Shown here piece after piece: positions 1 to 8,634 of a DNA stretch of 64,000 bases. The position numbers and the translations under genes are program-made. The notes below the pieces were generated by a model. It worked only from the letters and a program-made list of their open reading frames with translations, was not told where the DNA came from and did not search any database. The stretch comes from JAHDCJ01 sp039028895 (GTDB lineage: Bacteria > Bacteroidota > Bacteroidia > Chitinophagales > Saprospiraceae). Positions within the stretch are counted from its first letter, which is position 1. Each line of letters starts with the position of its first letter. The stretch covers positions 53,281 through 117,280 of the forward strand of contig JBCCHF010000017.1 in assembly GCA_039028895.1 (NCBI GenBank), read 5' to 3'.

Positions 1-1
1 T

Positions 2-502
2 GATAACCCTGAACCCTACCTAGGAGAAGACACCCTTTTTTGTGGACGGGATGAGCCCTTTGTATTAACCCCGGGAGAATATGCCGGATATCGCTGGCAA
101 AATAATTCTGGAAACAGTTCATTTGAAACTCAGGAAGAAGGTACTTTTTCTGTAGAGGTAACCGACATTTTCGGTTGCATGGGCACAGACTCCATCACCT
201 TAATTGAGATTTGTCCTACATTGGTTTATATCCCTAACGCTTTCACACCAAATTATGATGGCATTAATGACACCTTCGGAGTATACGGGCAGGATATCAT
301 CAATTTAAACTTTACCGTCTGGAGTCGATGGGGAGAACTCCTTTTTCAATCTACAAGCCTGGATAGCCAATGGGATGGATTCGTTAATAACAAATTGGCC
401 CCTCCCGGGGTATATATCTGGATGCTGGAATTGGAAGGGTATCGAGAGGATGGCACTCAATTCTCTGAAGTCCAGGGAGGTTCAGTCACCCTCATCCGGT
501 AA
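2..502 (+). CDS. Partial secreted protein with type B T9SS sorting (gliding-motility C-terminal) domain
   Basis: This is the 3' end of a gene that begins before the window; 166 codons remain and the frame is open from base 2. The last ~90 residues carry the hallmarks of the gliding-motility-associated C-terminal domain (CHU_C / type B sorting signal of the type IX secretion system): YIPNAFTPNYDGINDTF, then WSRWGELLF, WDGFVNNKLAPPGVYIW and a final beta strand. Just upstream is an Ig/PKD-like beta-rich segment ending in VTDIFGC, the usual neighbour of this domain. The protein is therefore predicted to be exported by the Sec pathway and then moved across the outer membrane by T9SS. Its catalytic or adhesive function lies in the missing N-terminal part and cannot be read here. 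Confidence 0.9.
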   Translation, partial: DNPEPYLGEDTLFCGRDEPFVLTPGEYAGYRWQNNSGNSSFETQEEGTFSVEVTDIFGCMGTDSITLIEICPTLVYIPNAFTPNYDGINDTFGVYGQDIINLNFTVWSRWGELLFQSTSLDSQWDGFVNNKLAPPGVYIWMLELEGYREDGTQFSEVQGGSVTLIR

Positions 503-726
503 ATTTTGACTTTCCTCCTTCCCGTCTGTGAATCTTTGCGAAATCCTTCGCGGCACTTTACGAATGAGCCTGTTAGATCATTTTTGCCAAAAGAATGCAA
601 CGTGGAATAATTTGATTCGTCAGGCATTTTGACATTGTCCTGAACCTTTTATTCTAAAAATTCTACAGTTTGAAGTCTGATACCAGGAGCATTGTATTAG
701 TGCTCTATGACCCAAACAATCTTTTT

Positions 727-2847
727 ATGTCAGTTCGTCAAACCCTCTTTCTGGCCCTGATGCTCTATGGGCTTTCTTTATCAGGGCAATCCATCAGTCC
801 CTTTATCCATATCGATCAATTTGGTTATCATCCGGAAGCCACAAAAGTTGCTGTAATCTCAAATCCAATAGTCGGGTTTAATGGAAATTTGTCTTATGCT
901 CCACCTGGCCTATTTGAAATCAGAAACGCCAATGATGATAGTCCCATAGGTCAATACGCTCCAGAAGTTTGGAACGCAGGGGGCACCCATTTTCAGTCTG
1001 GCGATCAGGGATGGTGGCTCGACTTTTCTGACTTAACAACAATCGGACAATATTACCTGATTGACCCTGTATCGGGTGAGCGATCTGGCGATTTCAGGAT
1101 TAGCGAAGATGTTTATACCGATATTCTCAAAACGGCTGGAAGAGCATTTTACTACAATCGGTGCAATATGGAAAAAGCCCTGTCATTTGCAGAAACAGGC
1201 TGGACAGATGCAACTTCGTTTCTAAATCCCCTTCAGGATGGTAATTGCCGATATATCTACGATCCTGATAATTTAAACCTGGAGAAAGATCTCTCGGGGG
1301 GCTGGTTTGATGCAGGAGATTATAACAAGTACGTCACCTTCGCATACCCGGCTGTAATGAATCTGTTGTGGGCTTATGAGGAAAATCCACAGGCTTTTGG
1401 TGACAACTGGGATATCCCCGAATCTGGCAATGGTATTCCGGACATTCTGGATGAGGTGAAATGGGAACTGGATTGGCTGATAAAGATGAATAATGCGGAT
1501 GGGTCTACCCATATCAAAATGGGAAGTACAGATTTTTCAGATAATGACTCAGCACCACCTTCTGCAAATTTTGATCAACGCTTTTACGGCCCAACCTGCT
1601 CTTCGGCCTCAATAGCAGTGGCAGGTATGTTTGCTCTTGCTTCCAGCATTTTTGATGATTTCGCCGTACATGCAACATATAGCCAGTCACTAAGAACAAA
1701 AGCTCAAATGGCCTGGGCATTTGTATCGCCCTTAATCACCAACAATCAACTTGAAGTCAATTGTGATGATGGCAGCATACTCGCAGGAGATGCTGATTGG
1801 GATGCTACGACACAAGTGGAAAATGCACTTGTAGCTGCCATTCATTTGTTTGACCTTACCGGGAATTCTGCCTACCAGGATTATATCACGAATAATGCCA
1901 GTAGTGTTGAACCTGTCTCGAATACTTTCTGGGGCTGTTATAAAATGCCGCTGAATGACGCACTTGTACTATATGCTCAAAATCCCTCTGCGGAACCCAA
2001 TACAGCTACTCAGATTTTAAATGCCTTGCAGACTGATGCCTCAAATAACTGGAATGGATACTATGGTCTTAATACCTCAGACCTTTACAGGGCTTTTATG
2101 CCTGACTGGTCGTACCATTGGGGCAGTAACCAGCCAAAAGCAAATTATGGTATTCTGAACACTCTTGTCATTAAAGCAGATATTTTGGGGAACCAGGCCA
2201 ACTTCCATTCTGCCGCTGAAGCTATGATGCATTATTTCCATGGTGTCAATCCTTTAGGAATGGTGATGCTATCCAACATGTATGACTATGGCGGCGATAA
2301 TTGTGTAAATGAGATCTATCATACCTGGTTCCAGGATGGATCGGATTGGGATCATGCCCTGAATTCTGCTATTGGTCCTGCTCCAGGTTTTGTCACTGGC
2401 GGACCGAATGCCCAGTTTTCAGTACCTGCCCTTAGTCCGCCATCAAGTCAGCCTTTGCAGAAAAGTTACCTCGACTTTAACGACAACTGGCCCAATAACT
2501 CGTGGGAAATTTCTGAGCCGGCAATTTACTACCAGGCTGCTTATGTGCGATTACTCGCCAACTTTGTGGACCAATCAATTGTCTCTGTTTCAGAATCGGA
2601 AGAAAGGGAAAAAGATTTTCAGGTGTTCCCAAATCCGGCTGGCAAAGAATTAGTCATTTATGCTGAACAGCTAGTATTTGACGTTGTTGTCTTATCTCCT
2701 TCAGGACAAAAACTTCGTGCTTTCTCAAATGTAAAATCGGGGGAATATCTGGATATCTCCAATTTCCCGCAAGGCGTCTTGCTTTTTCAAATCCTCGATG
2801 ATCATTCAGAAGTTATGGCTGTAAAAAAAGTGGTGCGTTACGATTAA
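727..2847 (+). CDS. Secreted glycoside hydrolase family 9 (endoglucanase-type) with T9SS type A tail
   Basis: A 706-residue secreted glucanase of family GH9, expected to cleave beta-1,4-glucans or related beta-glucans by inversion. I chose the ATG at 727 because a clear signal peptide follows (hydrophobic core then SLSGQS); an open frame continues back to a TTG at 670 but that would bury the signal. Residues ~25-130 form the Ig-like CelD_N domain (IDQFGYHPEATKVAVIS). The catalytic (alpha/alpha)6 barrel follows, with the WFDAGDYNKY motif (Asp ~195 and 198, the base region), YFHGVNPLG, and the acid-Glu region WEISEPAIYYQAA (Glu ~597). After residue ~620 comes a type A T9SS sorting domain (FQVFPNPAGKELVI, ending in VKKVVRYD). 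It is probably cell-surface or released. Confidence 0.92.
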   Translation: MSVRQTLFLALMLYGLSLSGQSISPFIHIDQFGYHPEATKVAVISNPIVGFNGNLSYAPPGLFEIRNANDDSPIGQYAPEVWNAGGTHFQSGDQGWWLDFSDLTTIGQYYLIDPVSGERSGDFRISEDVYTDILKTAGRAFYYNRCNMEKALSFAETGWTDATSFLNPLQDGNCRYIYDPDNLNLEKDLSGGWFDAGDYNKYVTFAYPAVMNLLWAYEENPQAFGDNWDIPESGNGIPDILDEVKWELDWLIKMNNADGSTHIKMGSTDFSDNDSAPPSANFDQRFYGPTCSSASIAVAGMFALASSIFDDFAVHATYSQSLRTKAQMAWAFVSPLITNNQLEVNCDDGSILAGDADWDATTQVENALVAAIHLFDLTGNSAYQDYITNNASSVEPVSNTFWGCYKMPLNDALVLYAQNPSAEPNTATQILNALQTDASNNWNGYYGLNTSDLYRAFMPDWSYHWGSNQPKANYGILNTLVIKADILGNQANFHSAAEAMMHYFHGVNPLGMVMLSNMYDYGGDNCVNEIYHTWFQDGSDWDHALNSAIGPAPGFVTGGPNAQFSVPALSPPSSQPLQKSYLDFNDNWPNNSWEISEPAIYYQAAYVRLLANFVDQSIVSVSESEEREKDFQVFPNPAGKELVIYAEQLVFDVVVLSPSGQKLRAFSNVKSGEYLDISNFPQGVLLFQILDDHSEVMAVKKVVRYD

Positions 2848-3361
2848 AACTAGTTGACCCCTTTATTCACACTATTTTGTCCCAATGGGTATTTTGAAAG
2901 GGTATCTGCATGAATACATCGATTTTTTATTAAATTATCTTTAGTTTCCGTGGTTTTATGTGACCTTGGAAAGGTCATATTATGTTTGCTAACTTCTGTT
3001 TTCTATTACCCCCGACCTCTGAGAGATCGAATTATTTTTTCTTTCGTTCGACCTCTCAGAAGGCAGGAACAAGACTTCCCGACATAAGCTGGAACAGTTA
3101 CGACGCTCCGCGGTCAATATTTTACCGAATTACTCCTTTAAAAATTCCAATACACAAAAAAAGATGTGTTTTTGCTGTATGTACATAAAAGGACGGTGCG
3201 TTTCTTCAAATGTTCTGGTCCAAAAGTTTAAGTTAAGGCAATCTTAAAGTATTGGGTGTAACATAACTGGTATCCATCTCGTCGTATCTTCAGTTCATTT
3301 TCCGGGAAACCGGATTAATTCTAAAATTTCATCATTACGAACCTTTAAAAACGTGTACACT
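2848..3361. other. 514-bp intergenic region without a convincing gene
   Basis: No supportable gene lies between the GH9 gene and the serine hydrolase. A 68-codon open frame at 2982..3188 translates into a low-complexity, Ser/Phe/Arg-rich peptide with no family resemblance and runs straight through a hairpin, so I do not call it. The only structure I see is the inverted repeat at 3018..3060. The promoter of the downstream serine hydrolase should lie in the last 150 bases, but I find no clear match to the Bacteroidota -33/-7 consensus. Confidence 0.6.
3018..3060. repeat. Intergenic inverted repeat (13-14 bp arms)
   Basis: The left arm CTGAGAGATCGAA (3019..3031) faces the right arm TTCGACCTCTCAG (3047..3059) with one mismatch; a flanking T/A pair (3018/3060) extends the stem. 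The loop is 15 nt and T-rich. The left arm also contains the short palindrome CTCTGAGAG, and CGACCTCT occurs on both sides, so the element has internal direct and inverted symmetry. It is not followed by a clean T-tract on either strand, so a REP-like or mRNA-stabilising hairpin is as likely as a terminator. No second copy was noticed in the window. Confidence 0.5.
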
Positions 3362-4819
3362 ATGAAATTCACAAATTTCTTTGTTGTTCTCTTATTACTT
3401 ATCCTTCCGATCATTTCTTTTTCCCAAAACTATAAAGCAGACATTGATAAAGTCATCAATACTTATTTTGAACAAGGAAAATTTCACGGTTCCGCACTTG
3501 TTGCTGATAATGGAAGCGTTATTTATAAAAAAGGATTTGGGCATGCCAATATTGAATGGGATATCCCAAATAAACCTGACACCAGGTTCCGGATTGGTTC
3601 CATTACCAAGCAGTTTACCGCAGTTCTTGTCCTTCAGATGATGGAAGAAGGACAGATCGAATTGGACGCAACAATCAGTGAATATTTGCCGTGGTACCGG
3701 AAAGATATCGGAGAAAAGGTAACTATCCATCAGTTGTTAAATCATACTTCTGGCATTCCAAGTTATACCAACCGTGATTTTTTTGAGGAAGCCAGTCGTG
3801 ATTATTATGCGCCGAAAGATTTCGTTGAAAAATATTGCTCGAAAGATTTCGAGTTTCAACCAGGTGAACAATTTCGTTACAATAATTCAGGTTATTTCAT
3901 CCTAGGTGCAATAATCGAGGAAATTTCTGGTCATTCTTACGAGAAGATGTTACACAAAAAGATCTTCAAACCACTTGGCATGGCTAATACTGGTTATGAC
4001 AACCATGGCACTATCATTACAAATCGTGCCAGTGGATATGAGAAAGACGGCACAGGTCTCATAAACGCGCCATACCTTGATATGGCACTTCCTTATGCCG
4101 CGGGCTCAATGTATTCAACCGTAGAAGACTTGTATACCTGGGACCAGGCACTTTACGATACCAAAATACTCTCACAAAAGTCAAAGGATCTGATGTTTAG
4201 CAAAACAGTGGATGCCTTTGGTGCGCATTATGGTTATGGCTGGGTAATCAGAGAGATTAACCTCCCGGGAGACAAATCTTTTAAAATTATTGAGCATGGT
4301 GGAGGTATTAACGGTTTTAATACCATCATATTCAGAATTGTAAATACCAAAGACCTAATCGTTTTATTTAATAATACAGGAGGCGCTCCATTAGCTCCAA
4401 TGGCGCAGGAAATTGGCAAGATCATCAACGACATGCCATATGAATTGCCCAAACAATCAATAAGCGACATGCTGGTTGAAAAAATCGGAGAAGGGTCTTA
4501 TGCTGATATACAAAAGACATATGACGCTATCAAAGAGAAGCATGGAGACGACTTGTATTATGGAGAAGGAGAACTTAACACATTGGGTTATCAATTGATG
4601 GGAGCCGAAAGAATAGAGGATGCTATTCACGTGTTTAAATATAATATTGAATTGCATCCTGACGCTTTTAACCCTTATGACAGTTTGGCTGAAGCCTACA
4701 TGAATATGGGCGAAAAAGATAAAGCGGTTAAGTATTATGCAAAGTCTTTGGCATTAAACCCCAAAAACGAAAATGCCATCAGGATGATGCATAAGATGCT
4801 GGACGACAATAAACCATAA
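3362..4819 (+). CDS. Secreted serine beta-lactamase/DD-peptidase-fold hydrolase with C-terminal TPRs
   Basis: 485 residues of the class C beta-lactamase/penicillin-binding-protein fold (Beta-lactamase family PF00144). The ATG at 3362 follows an in-frame GTG at 3353 and gives a good signal peptide ending near SFSQN. The catalytic set is complete: SITK (Ser80-Lys83), the YNNSGY motif (Tyr173) and the HGGG motif (His312). In Bacteroidota these proteins are usually periplasmic or surface esterases/peptidases of uncertain substrate rather than true antibiotic-resistance enzymes. The last ~100 residues hold two TPR-like helical pairs (AEAYMNMGEKDKAVKYYAKS and preceding AIHVFKYNIELHPD), a common appendage in this phylum that may mediate protein contacts. 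It stands alone, with an intergenic hairpin upstream. Confidence 0.88.
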   Translation: MKFTNFFVVLLLLILPIISFSQNYKADIDKVINTYFEQGKFHGSALVADNGSVIYKKGFGHANIEWDIPNKPDTRFRIGSITKQFTAVLVLQMMEEGQIELDATISEYLPWYRKDIGEKVTIHQLLNHTSGIPSYTNRDFFEEASRDYYAPKDFVEKYCSKDFEFQPGEQFRYNNSGYFILGAIIEEISGHSYEKMLHKKIFKPLGMANTGYDNHGTIITNRASGYEKDGTGLINAPYLDMALPYAAGSMYSTVEDLYTWDQALYDTKILSQKSKDLMFSKTVDAFGAHYGYGWVIREINLPGDKSFKIIEHGGGINGFNTIIFRIVNTKDLIVLFNNTGGAPLAPMAQEIGKIINDMPYELPKQSISDMLVEKIGEGSYADIQKTYDAIKEKHGDDLYYGEGELNTLGYQLMGAERIEDAIHVFKYNIELHPDAFNPYDSLAEAYMNMGEKDKAVKYYAKSLALNPKNENAIRMMHKMLDDNKP

Positions 4820-4911
4820 TTGAATTATAGAATTTTTTCGCTTTGACATAAAGCGTTATATTACAGTACATAATCATTCATACACACTATTTTTCACCAA
4901 ATTATTATGTT

Positions 4912-5343
4912 ATGGAATATTTAGCAATTGGAGTAACAGCATTAATCCCGATGATCCTCGGATTCATTTGGTATCACCCAAAAACATTCGGAAGTGCCTG
5001 GATGAATTCACTAGGCCTAACTGAAGATGATCTTAAAGGTGGTAACATGGGAATGATCTTCGGCCTTGCGTTTGTAATGGCACTGTTAATCTCCTACGCC
5101 CTTTCAGGTTATGCCAGCCATACTGAAGAAGGCATGAACCAGTTTGTTCACGGAATGTATCACGGATTCAGGCCAGCAATGTTCTTTGCAGTTCCTGTTC
5201 TTGTGTCTAACTCACTATTCCAGAGAAACAACCTGACAAACATCATTATCAACGCCTTGTATTGGTTAATTACCATTACTTTGATGGGTGGTGTTATTTA
5301 TGCCTGGATTGGCTCAATGGCTGCCCCTGCTGCGGGAGGATAG
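4912..5343 (+). CDS. DUF1761 family integral membrane protein
   Basis: A 143-residue protein with four predicted membrane helices: the N-terminal one ending in GFIWYHPKTFGSAW, one after GMIFGLAFVMALLISYAL, one around AMFFAVPVLVSNSLF, and the last around LITITLMGGVIYAWIG. The FIWYHPKTFGSAWM segment and the length fit DUF1761 (PF08570), a family with no assigned biochemical role. It is monocistronic with its own terminator 27 bases after the stop. A hydrophobic Ala/Gly-rich end (APAAGG) closes the protein. No transported substrate can be inferred. Confidence 0.8.
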   Translation: MEYLAIGVTALIPMILGFIWYHPKTFGSAWMNSLGLTEDDLKGGNMGMIFGLAFVMALLISYALSGYASHTEEGMNQFVHGMYHGFRPAMFFAVPVLVSNSLFQRNNLTNIIINALYWLITITLMGGVIYAWIGSMAAPAAGG

Positions 5344-5370
5344 TTATAAGTTAATATAAAGAACCCGTCT

Positions 5371-5403
5371 GCCCTGTAACTTGATTGTTGCAGGGCTTTT
5401 TTT
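5371..5403 (+). terminator. Rho-independent terminator after the DUF1761 gene
   Basis: GCCCTGTAAC and GTTGCAGGGC form a stem of ten base pairs, broken by one mismatch, around a short TTGATT loop, followed by a run of seven T. It is correctly placed 27 bases after the stop codon at 5343. Confidence 0.85.
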
Positions 5404-5448
5404 ATCTTGGAACGGTATTTGACTAACCCCGAATAAAACCTCAAAGAC

Positions 5449-6330
5449 ATGAAACTTCCCTTCTTCACATTTCTTTTTCTTTTGTTTTCAACAAGTTTTT
5501 TTGCCCAAAAGACCGGTCATATTGATTACGAATATCTCGGCATTTCTTTTGATACTCCTGAAGGTTGGATGGGCCAGGAGACGGAAACTGGATATATTTT
5601 CACTTCCCATACCATTGCAGGCATGATCATAATACTGCCTCATGATGAGCAACATACGATTGAAGAAGTAGAAGCTTACGCCAATAGTGGCATAAATGAA
5701 GGGCCAGGCAATCAGTTAACGCTTACCGGAAAATTGGAAAAATTCGGAACCAGGGCAATTGGAGGCGAATTTTCTGGTAAAATTGACTGGACAAAAGTCA
5801 ATGCTTTTGTTGTCGCAAAACTCAATCCTTATGGGAAAGGAGTCACCATTATCTCGACCACAACTCCTGAACAGTATAACGCTAACTATAGGAAATATGC
5901 GGTTGAACTCGCCAATAGCATTCAATACAAACAAGCAGCCGAATCACAAGCCCTGAAACAATTCAGGCAAGACCTGACAGGTGCCAAAATCAAACATCTC
6001 AACACTTTTGGAGATGCGTCTAACGGCGGCTCTACGAAAATCGAAATGGACCTCTGTGTAAATGGTCGGTTTTCTTATTACTATTCTGCTTTTTCAGGAG
6101 CAAATAATGCCAATGAAATATCTGACTTTGATATCAGCGTTTCCTCCAATTCTCAGGACAATAAATTAGGCAACTGGGCAATCGAACAAGACGGTCACGG
6201 TAATGCATATCTGATCCTTAATTGTGAGAATGGCGAAGTGATTGAATATGATCTTTCTTACCAAAACGGAACAGACCTTCATCTCGATGATACGCGTTAT
6301 TATAATATCGGTCATGCCCAATGCTATTAA
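5449..6330 (+). CDS. Secreted protein of unknown function
   Basis: 293 residues with a textbook signal peptide (MKLPFFTFLFLLFSTSFFAQ, cleavage after AQ). I do not recognise a named family. The first ~150 mature residues look like a PsbP/LpqN-type alpha-beta fold (YLGISFDTPEGWMGQ, then ANYRKYAVELANSIQY), often seen in Bacteroidota periplasmic proteins. The remaining ~130 residues are beta-rich with paired cysteines (MDLCVNGRF, LNCENGEV, final GHAQCY) and resemble a repeated fold in which a value is compared and reported (NGRFSYYYSAFSG). It is preceded by a terminator and so starts its own transcript. Confidence 0.7.
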   Translation: MKLPFFTFLFLLFSTSFFAQKTGHIDYEYLGISFDTPEGWMGQETETGYIFTSHTIAGMIIILPHDEQHTIEEVEAYANSGINEGPGNQLTLTGKLEKFGTRAIGGEFSGKIDWTKVNAFVVAKLNPYGKGVTIISTTTPEQYNANYRKYAVELANSIQYKQAAESQALKQFRQDLTGAKIKHLNTFGDASNGGSTKIEMDLCVNGRFSYYYSAFSGANNANEISDFDISVSSNSQDNKLGNWAIEQDGHGNAYLILNCENGEVIEYDLSYQNGTDLHLDDTRYYNIGHAQCY

Positions 6331-6406
6331 TCGACAGTACTTCCCTGCAATTTACTAAAATGCTTTTCCATGGGAACTTTGGTACCTTAGATTCAAAGTT
6401 ATACCT

Positions 6407-6676
6407 ATGGATCTATTTCGTCTTGGTGTCGATGTTATCGGTTGGGCAGGTTCGGCTATGCTCATCATTGCTTATTGGTTGGTTAGCAAAGGAAAAATCA
6501 GTGCCCAATCGTTTATTTACCAGTTTTTAAATGCCTTTGGAAGCCTTCTCCTGGTGGTTAACACTTTCTATTATGGGGCCTACCCTTCTTCACTTGTAAA
6601 TATTATCTGGGTTTTTATAGGCATATTCTACATTGCAAAAATTCAGAAAAAAGAAGAATCGGTCAATTCGCCATGA
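6407..6676 (+). CDS. Small membrane protein, CBU_0592-like
   Basis: An 89-residue protein with three predicted membrane helices: IGWAGSAMLIIAYWLVS, FIYQFLNAFGSLLLVVNTFYY, and LVNIIWVFIGIFYIAKI. The layout, including the GW.G....I.AY start, a central FQ.LN..G motif and the W...G.. helix, matches the CBU_0592-type family, whose function is unknown. The start at 6407 is preferred over an upstream reading frame at 6321 in another phase. Its stop overlaps the start of the next gene (ATGA at 6673), so the two are translated together. Confidence 0.75.
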   Translation: MDLFRLGVDVIGWAGSAMLIIAYWLVSKGKISAQSFIYQFLNAFGSLLLVVNTFYYGAYPSSLVNIIWVFIGIFYIAKIQKKEESVNSP

Positions 6677-7473
6677 AAGGAGTACCATTTACTAAAGATG
6701 ACTTAAAGTGGATATTGGTCATCAAACCGGATGACTGGACTGATTTTACCTCAGCTTTTGAATGGTATATTGAAAATGAAAATTGCCATCCTGTAAAATT
6801 CGAAGAGAATGGACAACTCTTATCTGTTGGCTCAGTAATCATGAATGAAGACTCTGCATGGCTGGGGCATATCATTACACATAAAGAACATCGAAAAAAG
6901 GGCCTGGGAACAAAGATGACAATGGCCCTCGTCGATATTGCCAGAAATGCAGGAAAGTCAAGCGTTTTTCTTATTGCGACGGATATGGGTCTACCCGTTT
7001 ACTTAAAATGTGGGTTTGTTATTGACTCAAAATATCACGGTTACAACAGACCAGAAGAGTTTCAACCTTTTGAAATTTCTAAAAACATCAGGACATTTGA
7101 GCAAAAAGATCTGGATGGTCTTTTGGCTTTGGATAGAGCAGTATCAGGTGAAGGTCGATCTCATCTTCTTAACGATAACCTTGAGGGTGCAATGGTTTAT
7201 GATAAAGATACTCATCATGAAGGCTATTTTCTGCCAAAACTTGGTGACGGCATGATCATAGCCTCAAGTGATCAAGCTGGCCTTGGGCTTATGCAATATC
7301 GGCTAAACGAAGTTAAACATGCCATTACCCCGGTGGCCAATACTACAGCAATAGACTTCTTGCAGGACAATAAATTTGTTTATACTAAACATTACACCCG
7401 CATGTACCTCGGTGAAAAACGCAACTGGCAACCGCAGAACCTCTTTAACCGGATTGGTGGTCACCTGGGTTGA
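6673..7473 (+). CDS. GNAT N-acetyltransferase with second acetyltransferase-like domain
   Basis: 266 residues. The N-terminal half (to ~residue 130) is a GNAT domain with the acetyl-CoA pyrophosphate loop in EHRKKGLGTKM (R/Q-x-x-G-x-G) and the usual YLKCGFV strand-helix end. The C-terminal half (~140-266; LDGLLALDRAVSGEGRSHLL, then GLGLMQYRL) matches the Acetyltransf_18 domain that accompanies a subset of bacterial GNATs. The acceptor substrate cannot be read; a small amine or a protein N terminus is possible. It is translationally coupled to the small membrane protein in front, and 45 bases separate it from the SRPBCC gene. Confidence 0.82.
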   Translation: MKGVPFTKDDLKWILVIKPDDWTDFTSAFEWYIENENCHPVKFEENGQLLSVGSVIMNEDSAWLGHIITHKEHRKKGLGTKMTMALVDIARNAGKSSVFLIATDMGLPVYLKCGFVIDSKYHGYNRPEEFQPFEISKNIRTFEQKDLDGLLALDRAVSGEGRSHLLNDNLEGAMVYDKDTHHEGYFLPKLGDGMIIASSDQAGLGLMQYRLNEVKHAITPVANTTAIDFLQDNKFVYTKHYTRMYLGEKRNWQPQNLFNRIGGHLG

Positions 7474-7518
7474 TTTGACCTGTCATTTCGTATATTTAAT
7501 GAAACAATCCACTTATCT

Positions 7519-7977
7519 ATGAAATTTACCTGTTCCGTAAATGTCGATCTTCCCCGTGAAAGAGTGATTGAACTTTGGGAAAACCCCGATAACCTGCACC
7601 ATTGGCAAGATGGATTTATCAGTATGGAACACATTAGCGGAGCCCCGGGTGCCAAAGATGCCGAATCACTAATGTTATATGACATGGGTCATCGAGGCAC
7701 CATGGAATTACGTGAAGTCATCATCAAAAACGATCTTCCTCATGAGTTTTCGGGCAGGTATATTGGAACTGCCATGGAAAACACCATGCATAACTGGTTT
7801 TCGGAATTATCAGATAACAAGACTGAATGGAAAGCAGAAATCCATTATATCCGACTCAGTGGATTTATGGTCAAGGTAATGGTTTTTTTGATGCCAGGTA
7901 TGTTTAGAAAACAGGTTCAGAAATGGATGGATCAATTCAAGGCTTTCGCTGAAAACGCAGAAATTTACGATGCTTAA
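7519..7977 (+). CDS. SRPBCC (START/Bet v1-like) superfamily protein
   Basis: 152 residues with the helix-grip pattern: an N-terminal strand and helix (FTCSVNVDLPRERVIELWEN), central strands (GTMELREVIIKNDLPHEFSG), and a long C-terminal helix (KQVQKWMDQFKAFAENAEI). These folds bind hydrophobic ligands or act as cyclases/stress proteins; no catalytic residues point to a reaction. Its last codons overlap the first codons of the sulfotransferase-like gene by eight bases, so both are probably made from one mRNA. Confidence 0.78.
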   Translation: MKFTCSVNVDLPRERVIELWENPDNLHHWQDGFISMEHISGAPGAKDAESLMLYDMGHRGTMELREVIIKNDLPHEFSGRYIGTAMENTMHNWFSELSDNKTEWKAEIHYIRLSGFMVKVMVFLMPGMFRKQVQKWMDQFKAFAENAEIYDA

Positions 7978-8611
7978 CAGGCTAATCGAATTTCTTAGAT
8001 ACCGAAATAGAAAAATCTACCAATTCAGTCCAGTCAGGTCTGGAAGTACCCTGGTTTTTAACCTCCTCCAAGATCTCTTCCCCAATCACAAGATCATAAA
8101 ATGCCATAAAATAGAACCCGACCTTGCTAATCGATTTCCTGTGGTATCAACATACAGAAATCCTCTGGACACCCTGGCATCCACTTTCCAGGCCCTTGAC
8201 CTGGAACTAAATGATGGATTATTGAAAACCCAGGCTGAAAAACACAAATCCCGCGGGCTGGATAATCTCCTTGAAATTTGGGGTAACCCCAATGTACTCA
8301 AATTGCAATATGAATCTTTTTACAAGGATTTCGATTTAATATTCGATGCTTTCGAATCTTTCTTTAGTATGAGGATCGGTGAGGCAACACGAAAAACCCT
8401 TTCCCAAAAATACCATATTGAAAAAGTCGAAAAAGAAGCCTCAAAATTCAAGGATTTCAAAGCGTTCGATAAAGCCACCCATTGGCATGGGAAGCATATT
8501 TCAGAACAAAAAGGAGCAATAGGCTATCACGTATCCTACTTTACCGAAGAGCAGGCCGCATTCCTTCAAAAGGAATTCAGGCCTTACCTGGAAAAGCTGG
8601 GTTATCTTTAA
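7970..8611 (+). CDS. Sulfotransferase-family protein
   Basis: 213 residues with the two signature loops of PAPS-dependent sulfotransferases. The 5'-phosphosulfate-binding loop is FSPVRSGSTLVFNLLQ near residue 19, and the 3'-phosphate motif is VVSTYRNPLDTLASTF near residue 57. The length is short for the family, and the body resembles the compact bacterial type that modifies carbohydrates or lipids. The acceptor is unknown. The start ATG lies inside the end of the SRPBCC gene (eight-base overlap). The gene converges on the FkbM/VOC gene with a 23-base gap. Confidence 0.8.
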   Translation: MLNRLIEFLRYRNRKIYQFSPVRSGSTLVFNLLQDLFPNHKIIKCHKIEPDLANRFPVVSTYRNPLDTLASTFQALDLELNDGLLKTQAEKHKSRGLDNLLEIWGNPNVLKLQYESFYKDFDLIFDAFESFFSMRIGEATRKTLSQKYHIEKVEKEASKFKDFKAFDKATHWHGKHISEQKGAIGYHVSYFTEEQAAFLQKEFRPYLEKLGYL

Positions 8612-8634
8612 ACTGAATCAAGGTTTGAATAAAA

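Noticed and set aside
670..726. Upstream TTG start for the GH9 gene
   Set aside because: Would put 19 polar residues before a perfect signal peptide; ATG 727 is better.
2982..3188. 68-codon open frame in the intergenic region after the GH9 gene
   Set aside because: Low-complexity translation without family resemblance, and it runs through an inverted repeat.
3362..4819. Calling the serine hydrolase an antibiotic-resistance beta-lactamase
   Set aside because: The fold and motifs are shared by many esterases and peptidases; C-terminal TPRs and context give no support for resistance.
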